A stretch of DNA of 64,000 nt from Anarhynchus alexandrinus (Eukaryota > Chordata > Aves > Charadriiformes > Charadriidae). The notes below the pieces were generated by a model. That model did no database searches, was not told where the DNA came from, and was given only the letters and a program-made list of their open reading frames with translations. The translations under genes were made by a program, and so were the position numbers. Below, one piece after another: positions 49,180 through 62,005 of the stretch (its first letter is position 1; each line of letters opens with the position of its first letter). The stretch spans positions 3,321,129 to 3,385,128 of the forward strand of contig VUYV01000004.1 in assembly GCA_008711295.1 (NCBI GenBank), given 5' to 3'.

Positions 49180-49960
49180 CCCAGAAGGAGACAGCCCAAG
49201 GGGGTTCCCCAGCACCTGGGCCAGGATCTCCTCCCTTCTCATTCCACCCACAAGGGAAGAGGGGCAGGGCAGCACCCGCCTGCGCTACAGACGCCCCCAA
49301 AGAGAACGGGGCGCTTTCAGCCCAGCATCGCCCCCGCAGGGCCCAACTTTACCTCACAGCACAGCCCTCCACTTCTCTCCCTCCCCTCAGGAGAGCGGCA
49401 GCTCAGCCCTGCTGCCCCGGGCATTGCCCGCCAACAGGCAACTGCACCGGGGGAAGCTCGCCCGCCTTCCCCCGAGCACTTCTCCGAGCCCCTCTGTACA
49501 GCCCGCCCCAGCCCCGCACGGCTGCCCTCACCCACCTGCACTACCCAGGCAGCCCCGCGAGGGGGGGAGGCGAGAGAAACTGCCGACAGCCGCCACCGCC
49601 TGAAGAAGCCCCAGCGCCTCCTCCCCCGGCTGAGAAGGGCTGAGGGGCAGCCAGTGCCCCGCGGGGCTCGGCGGGGCCGCGCGCTTCAGCGCTGGGCGGG
49701 AAGAGGCAGGAGCGCGAGGGGGGTGGGGGGAAGCCCCCTCGTGCCGCCTTCGCTGCCCGGGCGGCGGGTGTCCAGCCGCTGTGGTAATGACGGTCGCTCG
49801 AGTGAGAGGAGAGCCTCTGGCAGGGTTTATGAGCTCTCCTGTCCGTCTGTCGTGAGCAGCTTGCTCCGGCCCAGCCGTACGTTCCTTCCAGGCGTAGGCA
49901 GGAGGGAGCCCTCCGAGCTGGCTGGGCGCTAGAGGTGGCTGCAGGCACCCTGTGGTGTTC
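49180..49960. promoter_or_regulatory. Second CpG island, probable (bi)directional promoter
   Basis: GC content and CG density rise sharply over about 800 bases, with GGGCGG-type boxes (for example near 49694 and 49759). A plus-strand first exon with a consensus donor follows at 50027-50096. A possible minus exon lies at 48.6 kb and an AAGATGGC motif (YY1-like, minus strand) near 49035, so divergent transcription is possible. Long open frames through the island (48887-49603 plus, 50280-49528 minus) are attributed to scarcity of stop codons in GC-rich DNA. Confidence 0.8.
49787..49855 (+). other. Upstream ORF in the putative 5' UTR
   Basis: An ATG at 49787 opens a 22-codon frame (MTVARVRGEPLAGFMSSPVR, then LS) that ends in TGA at 49853-49855, before the proposed main start at 50027. 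If the first exon begins inside the island and is not spliced here, this uORF would lower translation of the main frame. Confidence 0.3.
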
Positions 49961-50026
49961 CTCAGGAGTGTGGCTTCAGCAGCTGTGTCCTCCCTGCTCT
50001 GGTACATAAGAATCTCCTCTGTAGAA

Positions 50027-50096
50027 ATGGAGGGTGTAGCGCTTGAGGTAACCCCGGACAGCAGGCTTTCTTTCCAGTCCGGTTTGCCTTCACCAG
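50027..50096 (+). CDS. Candidate first coding exon of a plus-strand gene, product unknown
   Basis: About 70 bases past the CpG island an ATG in good context (G at -3 and +4) opens MEGVALEVTPDSRLSFQSG followed by LPSP. It ends at a near-consensus donor (CCAG|GTAAGAG) in phase 1. Position relative to the island, Kozak context and donor agree. There is no signal peptide or membrane segment, so the protein would start in the cytosol or nucleus. The next exon is not secure: 55810-55892 fits in phase, and a segment ending at a GTATGC donor near 58323 (reading MGKKGVRCKIVVLDDAK) is weaker. A noncoding transcript remains possible. Confidence 0.35.
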
Positions 50097-50395
50097 GTAA
50101 GAGCCCTCCTGGCCTGTGCTGAGTAGGCGGGAGGAAGGAAATTTTCCTTTCATATGTTTCTAGCTGGGATGTGAACCAGAAAGATGGGGCTGGCTTCATT
50201 CTCCATGTGTGGTGAAGCACAATGCCTGATGGTCTGCCCCTAGAACAGGAAAAGTTGTGATCAAATTGGGGTCCTGTCATCTTTAGGCTCCATTTGTCTT
50301 TAAAATGGCAGTCTGGCCTGTTGGTAGAGTTATAGTTTATGGTACTAGTTCAGTTTCTTCTTTGTCAAAACAGTTTTAAAGGAAAAGGGGAAGGA

Positions 50396-50834
50396 GGGCT
50401 GATCAGAGGGCTGGAGCACCTCTCCTATGAGGGCAGCCTGAGGGTTGGAGTTGTTCAGCCTGGAGAAGAAAAGGCTCCAGGGAGACCTTAATTGTGGCCT
50501 TCCAGTCCCTAAAGGGGGCCTACAGGAGAGCTGGGGGGGGACTTTTTACAAGAGCATGTAGTGATCAGACGGGGAGTAATGGCTTCAAACTGGAAGAGGG
50601 GGGATTTAGATTAGATATTATGAAGAAATTTTTCACTGTGGGGGTGGTGAGGCACTGGAACAGGTTGCCCAGGGAAGTTGTGGAAGCTCCATCCCTGGAG
50701 GCCTTCGAGGCCAGGCTGGATGGGGCTTTGAGCAACTTGGTCTTGTGGGAGGTGTCCCTGCCCATGTCAGGGGGGCTGGAACTAGATGATCTTTAAGGTC
50801 CCTTCCAACCTAAACCATTCTGTGATTCTATGAA
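50396..50834 (+). mobile_element. CR1 LINE, longer 5'-truncated copy
   Basis: About 440 bases match the avian CR1 3' region: GGGCTGGAGCACCTCTCCTA, GTTCAGCCTGGAGAAG, GCCTTCCAGTCCCTAAAGGG, GCACTGGAACAGGTTGCCC, CTAGATGATCTTTAAGGTCC, and the ATTCTGTGATTCTATGA tail. It is truncated at the 5' end. It inserted in the same orientation as the copy at 46253, about 300 bases after the proposed first exon, so within that gene's first intron if the model holds. Confidence 0.95.
50494..50796 (+). pseudogene. Remnant of CR1 ORF2 C-terminus
   Basis: The CR1 copy keeps an open frame of about 100 codons that ends at a stop after LELDDL. It contains RHWNRLPREVVEAPSLEAFE, the usual C-terminal tail of CR1 ORF2 downstream of the reverse-transcriptase core. 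No catalytic residues are present. The frame has survived by chance or youth and has no function of its own. Confidence 0.8.
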
Positions 50835-50839
50835 ATGAT

Positions 50840-53800
50840 CGTGTTTGTGTTTTTCCTTCTGCTTTGACATTGCAACAGGTTTTTTATTGGTATGCTAAGG
50901 CTTTCTTCCTGAGTTGAGCAAGGTAATTAACATGTTTTCATATATTTTTAATATGATGTGATGCAAGCATCTCAGAAAAGAAGGGTGTACCAGGGTGGAT
51001 GATGTCAAAATAGCATGAAGCTTTAAAGTTGCTTCCTTTTCTTCAAAAATGTGTAGCTACCACGCTGAGAAATCTCTTAACAGACAACATTTAAAGATAC
51101 GGCTTGCTACTATACATGCGAGCACAAGAGAAATAAAAAGCTCCAGCAATCCTGTGTGTCTGTGTTTAGACTGGTGGCATGGCAGACAGTTGCTATGTAT
51201 TATGCAACAGTAAGGTCTGGATGCAAAACTTAAGGCCTCCCAATAAATAATTTCAACCTGACTTGCAGTGATGCTATTTAGTCATACAGTGTATGTAAGT
51301 GATAAATAAAACATCCCCCACTGAGTTAACTTCCTGAGGGCATTTTATTACAGTAATCATCTGTAGGTCAAACAGAAGTCCTCAAGCAACCTTAGGATGT
51401 TGACCCTCTTTGATTCTAGAGTTGCAACCCTAATTAATTCCTATTTCTGCTTAATAAGGTTTTTAGAGCTGATAACTGTATCTAGTTAGTATGCTGCTTG
51501 CCAGTACTGCAAATGAGCAAATTAAGCATAATGCTTCTTTCTAAGTAATTGCCATTTAATCCTGATTTTAAAAGAAAGCAGTAGCAGTGGTGATCGGAAA
51601 GAAGTTTTAATTTCATTAATACTAAGTTATCCTTTGGGGAAATAAATCATACAGTTCATTTGTGTACTCTGTGAAGTTTTATGTCTCTGTATAGTAGCAG
51701 TTATAGGACTAGTATGTTAACAAAAATAAAATCTGTCCATATTGAAATTGAGATAAAACTTGATGTTGATCTCTTTGGACTCCAAATTTCACCAGGAGAG
51801 AGTTCAGAAGTGGTTAACCATGGGTAGAAGCAGCTAAGCCATTTTGTCTTGTCTGGTAAAATATTTGCATTAAATGGAGTGCAGAAAATACCAAAGCTAG
51901 GAAATGCTCTGCTTTATCTCACTGTTAAAGTTGGGTAATCCAACATCCAGAAAGTATCTAATAAAATCTTAACTGGTTTCTTATCCCTTCCTTTTTGGAA
52001 CAACTCTGCTATCATCAATATGCATTTCTCCCTCAGGCTCTAATATACGGAAATGTCAATAATGCCTTGTTCTCTAAAATGCATCAAGCACTTTCATGCT
52101 GCATTTGGGTTCATAAAAGTGCACTTGAGCTGATAAACAACAGCTGTAAAACAGGTTGTGTTGAATCGGAACAAAGGGTGATTTTTTTTTCTTATTGACC
52201 CAAAGGTTTTAAGAAGTAGGCCTAGCTTCTTAGACTTCATTTTTTGTCAATGAAGTTTTGGAAACTGATTATCATAGGGAATTTTAGTTTTAAAGCTTCT
52301 TTAGAAAAAGAATAGAGCCGGTCCCAACCAATAGAGAACCTGTTGTTTAACTGACCTTTTTGTTTTGAAGTCTTTTGCTGTTTTACTGTAGGACAAATGA
52401 AGCATACATCACTGCTTGTTCTTCCCCTAAGCTTACTACTGTTAGTATACTGCTCTGCTGTATAGAATAGGATTAACGTTATTTTTAAAAGGAAAATCAG
52501 CTATTCTTATGTTGTCTCCTCTGCATCTATAGGACAGTGGTAAGAGGCTATAGATGAGTTTGGAGTTCTAATTTCTCCCAAATAAACGATGAAACCAGCC
52601 ATTTTAAGGTCACTTTTGCTATTTGGCATTTGGCTTCAAGTCTGAGAATATGAGTTTTTCTTTTCCTTGGGATGTCTTCTAAGAATAATGCTTTTGTTTG
52701 TGGAAATATTTTTGACATACAAAAGGACTCAGGGTGGGGGGCCGGGGAGGAATACATGAACTGTAAATGTTTTGTGCTTCGTGTCCTAAAATAGCTTTGC
52801 ACTTTCTTTCAGATACTTGCCAAAAGTTAGTAAGTCTCAAGTATCGTAACAGTGTATTTCAAAATGAATAAATAGTTATTGTAATCAGGACATGAGCAAT
52901 GCATGGATTTGGTGTGGGAATGCGATGTTGCCTTTCCAGCAGGTTTTTCAGAGCTTTTTCTGAAAACTCCTCAGAATATTTTATTGTGCACACTGCCTGC
53001 TCTTGTAGATGCAGGAGGTACCTGCATTTAATTAGAAATTAAATTATTTGAGTTTCCAGGAGCACTTTTGGAAATGTTAGTTAATTCTCACTATTCTTTG
53101 GGGTTGCAGAAAGGACACTCAAAAGTAAAATGGGTCTATGGGGATAACATGCTTGTGATCAACAGACAAGATAGTTTAGCAAAGGTGATCAGTTGTAACT
53201 GATTCTGGCTGTAGACAAGAATTTTAAATTGCAATGTTGAAATTTATTTCTGTTTATATCTCATGAGTAGTTCACTCTTAGTTGCTTTTAAATACCCAGA
53301 GTATGTTCTTATGGTGTTATTGGAAAACTGTATTTGGTATCACTGTACAAGTTCAAGTATGAAGTAATGCGAAACAAATTAATTTTAAAAACTTAAAGTA
53401 ATTGCCTAAGTCACTACTGTTTATTAATGCCTGTATTTGGTTTCCTGGTTAAAATGTCACCAGAAGTTCAATGCTTTGTTGCCTTTTATTTGAGCACACA
53501 TTATTTCATGTGGTAGTGTTTTCTGTTATATAGATGTGGTCTTGTGTTAATTTGGATATCTCACTTCAGCAATTAAAAGAAAGCTTCTTTTCTGTTCTCC
53601 TTAATAGCCCTTCTGAGTCTGCCTTTATTTCTGATGCAGTTATTCTACTTTTTGTCATGCACAAACCTGATTTTCCATTCTAGCCAATACAGCATTGCCT
53701 ACGTGAATTTAAAGCCTGATTCTATATTCAGAGCTTAAAAAAAAGATATTTCATGTGAGAACTGCCTTAAGTGCTTCTTGGTCATTTGAACAGGAAAAGA

Positions 53801-55800
53801 CCTGCATGCATTATTACTTATACCTCAAGAAGGTCTCATGTGACTTGCAGAAATTTATTTTGCTCTATCTACAGTTGTATATTCGTGAATCAGAACAGCA
53901 TTAAAATGAGGCTGAGAAGAAGCCAGAATGCAGGATACCTCCACAAGCACATTGCCATACTTATTGGTGGGAAATGGCAGCTGTAAATATCACTGACAGT
54001 GAGGCTTCCTTAATGCTTGTGGTAGTCCTTTAGCCCTGCTTTAGTATGCCTCTGACATTTAAGCCCAAGTGTTTTGTACTGTTCTACAAGGAATATTAAC
54101 AAATGGTAGCTGTTTACTAAATAAAATGTTTGTCAGCTTGGTATCCAAAAAGCGTAACTGGGTATATAGCAATATTTGTGAATTATTCCTAAGGGAAAAA
54201 TTATGATCTAGTTAAGGGATCATAAACTGGGAAATCAGAATATCCAGATTCCTGATTTTTGGCTGATATTGGTCTACTGTGCATCCCTGAACAGGACACA
54301 TAAGGGACAATGTTTAGAAATTCTGAATTTCCACCAATTGTTACAATCATAGGTGCCTGTTACTTTTTGAAAAATATCAAGAGTTTGAGTTTGTTTATTC
54401 CTCAAGTAGAAAGTAGGTGTAATGATACTGGCATGCCTTACAAGAGTTTTTTCAAGGCTGTGAAACGTTCTTTTATATTAACTAGATATGCACTTGGGAT
54501 AACTCCCTGGCTTTTCTTCTGAAACCAAAGAATCCTCCCTAAAAAACATGGAAAAAAGAAATGATGGGACATGTACTTTCTCTGATCTGACAATGAAGTT
54601 TGCTTGTTTATCAGTTTAGAAACATAAAGTATATTAATATTTACCTTTTTTCTCTCATAGAAGTACAAGAGAAGTGAAGAAAAATGTTTTCAAACTTCTA
54701 TTGAAAGGCAGGAATTGATCTTACCAAAATGCTCTTTACATATTTATTTAACATCTTTTGGACATGGTCCTGTCTCTTTCACCTGCTTAAATACCACATG
54801 CGAGAAACCAGAATTTGGATTAGCCATCGACACCTGTGCCAAGTCTCTGCCTGAAAACAATGTAGAACATCCTGCATTTCTGCCCTTCAGCCTAAGAAAG
54901 GCTTTTGGGAGACAGAAGAAGAAAAATCTGGCTTCTATCATATTGCCTATCACTTTTTGTCCTTGTAAAAATACTCTTGAGGTTCAGAAATAGCTTTCTA
55001 ATACTGAATAATATGTTGGAATTTAAAGAAATATATACTTTTTCTTCCAAACCAGCAAGGTGTTTGAGTAAACAAATTTAATTCTCTTTAAAGGGTTCTA
55101 GTTTTCTAATAAATATTTGATTTCTTTTCTATAAATTATAAAAGCTTGAACACTTGCATTGTTAGGAAGGAACTATGCATGCAACATTTGTCACTGAGTT
55201 GGAAAGGATGAACCTTTAGAAGCACCCTACATCATTGTTAAAAATTAGGTTGCTTTGTACTTTATTAGTTTATATAGTGATGGATGCTAACAAGTGCCTG
55301 CTGTCACTGAAATCTGCAGTGCCAAAGTCCATTAGGAAAGGCGTCAAAGCCGTGGCCCCAGATGTGTTATTTTAGTTTGTTCCCCATAGAAAGACTCTCA
55401 AGTAGGTATTTGCTTTTGCCTATATCTGCAGCTCAGTCCCAAAAGAATCTAGAAGAACAGAATGATTTCACTGAATATTTACTAAAGACAAAGTTGTTAC
55501 CGATGGGCTTTTAGGATCACACTGTTGTTTAGTACATAAATTCCTGGAATAAAGGTAAAAAGGGCAAGCGAGGAGACTGAAATCACTGTTGCCTGGTGAA
55601 CTTGCAGACTAATAATAGCATACTGTCTTAATCTACTCCTATTGTTGATGTTCATGTCATTTTATAGTCTTAAAAGAGCTTTCTAGATAGGTGGACAAAG
55701 CATTATCAGCAAAAAGATCTTGTGCACCAAATGACTGAATTGCACATGTTGAGTGACTTTACGGTTCTGTTCTCTATGAGTTATGTCTTTCTCCTTCCCT
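50840..55800. other. Intron-like or intergenic AT-rich stretch
   Basis: No secure exon was found. A MIR-like relic sits at 54226-54312. The 92-codon plus frame at 54715-54993 has no flanking splice sites of note and is not recognised. Confidence 0.45.
54226..54312. repeat. Possible MIR relic, plus orientation
   Basis: GGGAAATCAGAATATCCAGA, TTGGTCTACTGTGCATCCCT and GAACAGGACACATAAGGG follow the MIR 5' half (GGGAGTCAGGAGACCTGGGT...CCACTNACT..CTGTGTGACCTTGGGCAAGTCACTTAA). Collinear but divergent; judged by eye. Confidence 0.4.
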
Positions 55801-55809
55801 GTTCCACAG

Positions 55810-55892
55810 AGGAAATGAATCTGCTCTTGCTGTTAAAAGGAAAAATAGCTGCTTCAGCACAGGGACAGGCCAAGATGCCAGTTGTTACACAG
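55810..55892 (+). CDS. Exon-like segment with good splice sites, product unknown
   Basis: A long pyrimidine tract and CCACAG precede 55810, and CACAG|GTGTAT follows 55892, giving an 83-base exon. Entered in phase 1, as the donor at 50096 requires, it reads EMNLLLLLKGKIAASAQGQA and then KMPVVTQ, leaving phase 0. Entered in phase 2 it reads GNESALAVKRKNSCFSTGTG and onward, also open. Two open frames in 83 bases carry little weight, so the splice sites are the main support. It may be the second exon of the plus-strand gene or a noncoding exon. Confidence 0.3.
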
Positions 55893-58800
55893 GTGTATTC
55901 CTTACAGCTACATCTGAAACATCAGTGTTTGCTAGTTACCACTGACCCTCCCTTTCTGTGGGATTTTTCTCTAGGATCTGTAGTTGGAGGGGAGGGTTGA
56001 TTTTTTTCCTCTGAAGTTGAAATGGTCTTTTGTCTGATCATTCCATATGTTGCGTATTCTGGACCATCCCCATCACAGATGTTCCTCTCCATGCATTAAA
56101 ACTGGGTTTCAGCTCATTCGGCTTCAGCACTTGACTTTAAAAGGCAAACAAATCAAATCCCTTTCTTGAGGGTATAATGCATCATTTTCCCCTCTTTGAC
56201 TGTGTATTATCTTCTCTTACATCTGATCACATCATCAAAATCTAACTTCCTGCATCTGTGTTGGCTAATTAGTGCCTTGGCTTTAAACCTCCTCCTATCA
56301 AAAATATACATTTTTTGAACTAGTCAGTATTTTAATTTATTTTATATAAAGTGTTCTGAGCACATTTAATGAAAAGAGGAAGAGTGATGATTTCTCTAAA
56401 TTGGACACACCAAAGGAGTGAAAAGATTATGGGATGCAAAAGCAAAAAAAAGACAGTGGCTTGGGGGGAAAAAGAAACGTAGATTCTTCTCACTAGGAGC
56501 AAGTAGGACTAGTGCTTTAGTGGCAGTAACCAGTCAGGTTGGACTAAATGTAGCGAGAGACTGAAAAATCAAAATCACTTTCGCTCAAAGCATGTGAGAA
56601 CTGTTAATGATTTAACTTTAAACCTTTTTGAAAATATTATTTGCCAGAGATTAAGAGACCAACCAAAACAAAACCAAGAAATAAACTATTTTGTAGATTT
56701 ACGACCAGAAAACAGATGTATCTTTATTTGGTGTACTTGGATGAAACTCCACTAATCTAAGCATGGTATATCAGATAGGCCAGTCCCATTTTCTTCAGTC
56801 TAAAATCATTTGGTCAGTTAGAATATTTCTTTCTAATGGCATTAGTATACTGGCTTTATTTATAAACAGGTTTTTGTGTTGCTATCAGATGTATCTAATG
56901 AGTTGTCAAGTGTATTCATTCAGTTAATAAATGGAAAAACTAAGTGATAGATTTAAGATTGGAAACAATTTGGTATTAAGTATATGCTGTCATCTACTGG
57001 TCATCCCATGCAATCTTGTTTCCCACATGCGGCTTTTATGTCACTTACTGGAGGAAGAGGGTATCAACTAGAAGATAGCTTCTTTGCAACTGCCTTGATT
57101 GTTGTGTCTCTTCTATGTGATGAGAGGAGTGAAAAAATAACAGACCAATTATATGAACTGATATTTTTTTCAAGCTTTAAACAAGCACTGAATTGGGGTG
57201 GGAGGGAAATGAAGGGCCACTGTGATAAGAATGTACCTTCAGAAATAACGTTTAGTCCCATCCTCTGTGGGTTTTTTTACATTAATCAGGAGGTGGAGGC
57301 AAGTGGTAACTTCAGATACTATGTATCCTGTGTATACAGAGGTGATTGAATTTCACCCAAAATGAGAACTGCTTTCCAGTAAAGTTTATTGTTTTAAACC
57401 CATGTTCAAATGTTCTTTGCTTGCATTTCTTGATTGGTCATGAATCTCAATGCCCAAAGTCATGCCTGTAAGACTTAATGCTCCTTTGGCATATTAAGCA
57501 ATGTTATTACATCATATTTTAATGTAATACATCAGATATGCTGAATAGAAACTCAAAGTAGTAAAAAAGAAATGTCTCTGCTATGGGACAATGTAGGAGG
57601 TAATCGCTGAAGTGTTCTTGGGAAATCAGGCTGTGCACAGGAATAAAACTTCATCTGTCTCCATTGGAAACAATAGACCATGGAGTCATTGGGCAGAACC
57701 TATTACTGAGCCTTTATTGGAAGGTGGGAAAAAGAAATGTTAATCAACTCTTAATTAAAATGTACATTTCAGTCTTGTCAACTGGAGGAAGTCAAACCCT
57801 GACAAATTAAGATTTTCTAAATGATCTTCTGCTCAAAAAGATCATCAGAAATTGCTAGACTTGCTTTATGAACATGGGTTATATGAAGATTTGAGAGACA
57901 CCTTTCTTCTCCTATGCTCTAATTCTATAACAGCAGTTGGAAAGGCAGCTTGGACAAGGTAGGATTTTTAGGGTCCAGGAGATGATTTCTCTATGCCCCT
58001 ATTTTTTCTTGCTGTTTTTTTATGCACATGCGGACCTTTATCTGTCTCTCCCTTCTTTGGGGAATGAAGACTAGTATTAAAGGTTTTTGAGAGTCCTGGT
58101 GATATTTCTGTTATATTTTTCTCTTACAGTTAACCTTATGTGGAATTAATTCTTTGAAAAGCTATTTGCTTCTTTGTTCCATGTCAATGTAAAGAGAGAT
58201 CCATTTTGGCCATAAAAGCAGAAGCAAAAGCAAGTGTGTGTGGGATCAAATGGCAATTACAGATGGGAAGAATGGGGAAGAAAGGTGTGAGGTGTAAAAT
58301 TGTGGTTCTTGATGATGCCAAGGTATGCTTGTGTAGATTTACATTTTCTTATGGTACACGTCATAGTTTGTTACTAGCAGAATACTGGAAACTGGCACTG
58401 TTAATGACAATCGGATCTCTGTGTGTATTTTCTAACAGTATGTATCATACTTATTAGCGATGCAGTTGCTTTAACAATAGCTAGCAAGCGGCTACAAATA
58501 AAAAGGCTGTTACTCTGTGAGAAGTTTTAAGTGCAGCTCCTAATGCTGTATCACTAAGGCCATAAAGGATGAGGAACAGACAAATGTTTAGGTTTTTAGC
58601 TAATAACCTTCAGACCAATAAACATGATTCTAAGCTTACTTGTAAATGGAATTTGAAGAATCTTGAAGGCAGCCCATATTTGTAAAAGTACTCTAAAAAT
58701 TCTTCAAAAGAAGGATCCAGCACTCAATTTGCTTAAAATAGTCTCTATACAGGTTATCATTTTCTGTTTAGTGCTCTATTTTCTTATATTTCTTTGATAA

Positions 58801-60121
58801 TATACATAAAGCTTTGCAAGACTTTTCCTGTAAGGACTGAATGTATATGTACTTTCTAGACCATAATCAGATAACTTGCTCAAAAGGATAAATTCTCTCT
58901 CAGTATCTTTTCACAGTCACCTTTTTCTGAGAACTTTGTGCAAATCGACCTGGGACAAAACTCTTCCAGAGCACAGCTGTAGTTCACTCTCAATCTGGCC
59001 AGAATATATTATTCAAATGTTACAAGCTAGCTTTTGGAACAATGTTACAGATTATATTGTTCTGGTGTCTGAATAACTTCTTTTGAACGATTGTAGTCTT
59101 GGTCACAAAGAAAGCTGTATTGTGCTGAAAAAGATTGGTAATAATTTTCCTGTGAAACAAAATGTTGTAATGATGGGCAAATTGAAGACAAACAGCTAGG
59201 GTGGGGAAATACATCTAAACAGTATGAGAAGGACTTTCACAATAACAAGTGCTGTGTTTTCCATGGTCATACACTCCTTTGCGGCATTATTCACACAATC
59301 TTTTTTTTTTTTTTTAGGTAAATGTTGTGTGATATTATGTCTAGGTTTGGAAGAGTTTAATTCATCACCAAACAGAACCTTCTGTGATTGTTTAACCTGC
59401 ATAACTTGTGTACTTTATTTATTTTACTACCTTCAATAGCAAATATTCTATGCACTAAGCAAATATAAATGCATAGCTTTACTCAAACCTTCATGTCTGA
59501 AAATCAGCATGAGTAGCAACAATTTTAATTTTAGGTATACGTGCTGTAAAATCATATCAAATTACTGGGTCTTAATAAAAAGCAAGGGAGTATCTCTTTT
59601 TGATAATGTATCTCGAAGAAGTATCTTTACTCTGGATTTTTGAACAGGACACTTCTGAGTATGTAAATATATCACCATAGAATAAACTTTTTCAAAACAT
59701 CTGCCTGTAAAGCAATATGCACAAAATTAGTTTTCTAGAATGGAAAAGGCCAGGCAGAACTTGATTTTTATATTCTGCTTTCCTTTTCTGTTTGAGCCAA
59801 TCATAACTGTTGCTTAGCTGTAAGGTTGTTGAATTTCCAATTCAATTTTTGCCAGGATTTCTGTTGAAAACCATTTGTTCTGGATGTAGGTGTAGATCCC
59901 AACAGTCCAGACATCAGAAGGTTCTTACAGTACTCAAGCCATCCAAATTCTATATTAAATTTCCAAATTTGTTTCTGACTTTGTTACGTTTTCAATAAAA
60001 ATGGTCCTGATGGAAGTATTGCAGCCATCTTAACCATGTTTCTTTTGGATGGGATTCTGAACTCACAAGTAATGGCAGAAGAAAAAAGATCAGAAGAGGT
60101 CAAGAAGAAACAAGTGTTAGG

Positions 60122-60195
60122 ATTTGGATTTTCAAAGCCACATAGGGGAGTTAGGCTTTCTGGAAGTTAATGGGACTTGGCAGATGGCCCAAATT
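60122..60195. repeat. Relic of an ancient sauropsid interspersed repeat
   Basis: GATTTTCAAAGCCACATAGG, GGAGTTAGGC and AAGTTAATGGGACTTGG match in order an old repeat of turtles and crocodilians as I recall it (GATTTTCAAAGGCACATAGGGGAGTTAGGC...AAAGTCAATGGGACTTGG). No family name is assigned. Confidence 0.45.
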
Positions 60196-60286
60196 CAAAA
60201 ACTTTATCTAAAGTGCCAGTGGCCTGTGTAATCCAAGACTGCCAGTGGTTGAGCTGCAGCTATGTTATAGTTGTAGAGAAGAGTAT

Positions 60287-60310
60287 AAAAAAAAAAAAAG
60301 AAAAAAAAAT
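60287..60310. repeat. Poly-A tract with one G interruption
   Basis: Two A runs (about 13 and 9 bases) are separated by one G. No adjacent retrotransposon body was recognised. Confidence 0.8.
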
Positions 60311-61957
60311 CTAGTGTAAACAAGGCCTTTGGGAGCAAGATATACAACTCCTCCCAGGCCCCTTTTGTGACCTTCGGGACAATGGGTGGGTGCTTTGAAC
60401 AGGCACAGTGTTAACTCACAGCAGGGCTTGAACTGAGTCTATTTGTGAGTTGCTGCAGTAAAGATTAAGTGGTAGATAAGTTCCCGTACTTAGATGACTA
60501 AGGAAAGGAGATGAGATGCAGACATTGTTAATTGAAATGAATGGAATTGTCAAGAGTGTGTTTAATGGCAAATTTGTCTTTACCAATGGAATTAACTGAA
60601 GAACATAGTCCAGGTACATAAAATGCTCAGTGATTTTTTTTTTTTTTCAATCACAGCATCTTGTGCAAAATATTTGATGCATGACTTAGTTTTTATTCAC
60701 TTTTTTTCCTAGCTCACTCATAGGTATGACCTAATATATTGAAAATACATTTTATGCAGAAATACTGAAATTGAGATCGCCTGTGGTAAACATCAGGCTA
60801 AATCTGTGTGAATGTTGGCATTATGGATTATATGATGCATTTGCTTTTCACCTGCTAGTTTACCACCTAGTAGATAGAAGTATACTTCAGACTGAGTCAG
60901 ATGAAGCCCTTAATTTTGGACCTAATCTATTAATATTCCATAAAGTTAATACAAATTGACTTCCTGCCATTTTGAAAAGAATAGTAAGTTTTAGCAGACC
61001 TAAGTTGGTCAGGATTTCATCTTAGAGTGGGTCTTGTTGCTTTTGTTTCATCTTGCATACTTCGGTCAGTTATACGCAAGCCTTCTGAGATACCTTCCTG
61101 TTAGCTGTAGATTTTGACCAACATGGTTTTAATACTGTCATTGTTTTTAGTAAAATATACACCTTGCATTTAAGGAGAGAAAATGTTTTCATTCATTTCT
61201 TTCTAGAATCAACCCTTTGTATTTTTAAAACGCGAGGCTGAATGATTTGGCTTATTTGCTAGGCACGGATTGAATTATGACCCAAGTTTGTTACCTAGCG
61301 GTAGAGCTGAGATTGGCACCTTGTTTACTCCTACAATCATTACACAAATTCCAGTGTTCTTCCTCAGTGGAAAGATTACCTTGGATTCAGTTGGGGAAGA
61401 AGTGCTCCATAACTTTGGCATGCCCCACCAGCCTACCAAGATGTCATCGCTCAGATTTCTGCCTGAAAATGCAGCCTTTCTTAAATAACACAGCTGAAAG
61501 ATAAATGAATGGGGAATAATTTAGTGAGATTAAACGGACAGGACTTTGGACACTTATCATAGCTTCTGCAATGCCTCATATCTGAGCAAAGAAGAATTGC
61601 TAAGTTCAGAAATGCCAGGATCATTAATCAGCCCTTTGATGTTGAAGTGATGTGATATAATGTTCATAGCTTGTCGAATATAGAATTTTGTTTTGCCTGG
61701 ATCTGCCAGTCTATTTTATGTTTGGTTCAGCCTCGTTGTAAAATTCAGGGAATTGAAGTAACTGAATTCATTGATCTATGAATATGATTTCTGAAATACC
61801 ACATAAAACAACATAACAGGAAAGGATATATCTGATTGGAGTGCTTTTTATGCAAATTACATCGATAATTTATCCTTTGGCATTAGCTGAGCTGAGTGTG
61901 TATCTCTGCCATGGATGTCTGAAGCTGCTATAAGTCATGGGGACTAACCTACTGCCT

Positions 61958-62005
61958 ATTGAAAGCAATTAGAGGTTGGAGGACTCCCAATTGACTTTGT
62001 GGAAG
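61958..62005. repeat. Possible further relic of the same ancient repeat class
   Basis: ATTGAAAGCAATTAGAGGTT followed by CTCCCAATTGACTTTGTGG resembles the CATTGAAGTCAATGG and CTCCCATTGACTTCAATGG motifs of old sauropsid repeats. Weaker than the copies at 29716 and 60122. Confidence 0.25.

Noticed and set aside
48887..49603. 238-codon plus frame entering the second CpG island
   Set aside because: Low-complexity Pro/Ser-rich translation, no domain, and opposite-strand frames are open over the same DNA; composition explains it.
49528..50280. 250-codon minus frame across the second CpG island
   Set aside because: Overlaps the plus-strand exon with better start and splice signals; no recognised domain. 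The non-GC-rich first 100 codons keep a small doubt.
58206..58323. Plus-strand segment ending at GATGCCAAG|GTATGC and reading MGKKGVRCKIVVLDDAK, faintly like the start of a FERM domain
   Set aside because: No acceptor with a pyrimidine tract and only a few residues resemble FERM proteins; too little to call.
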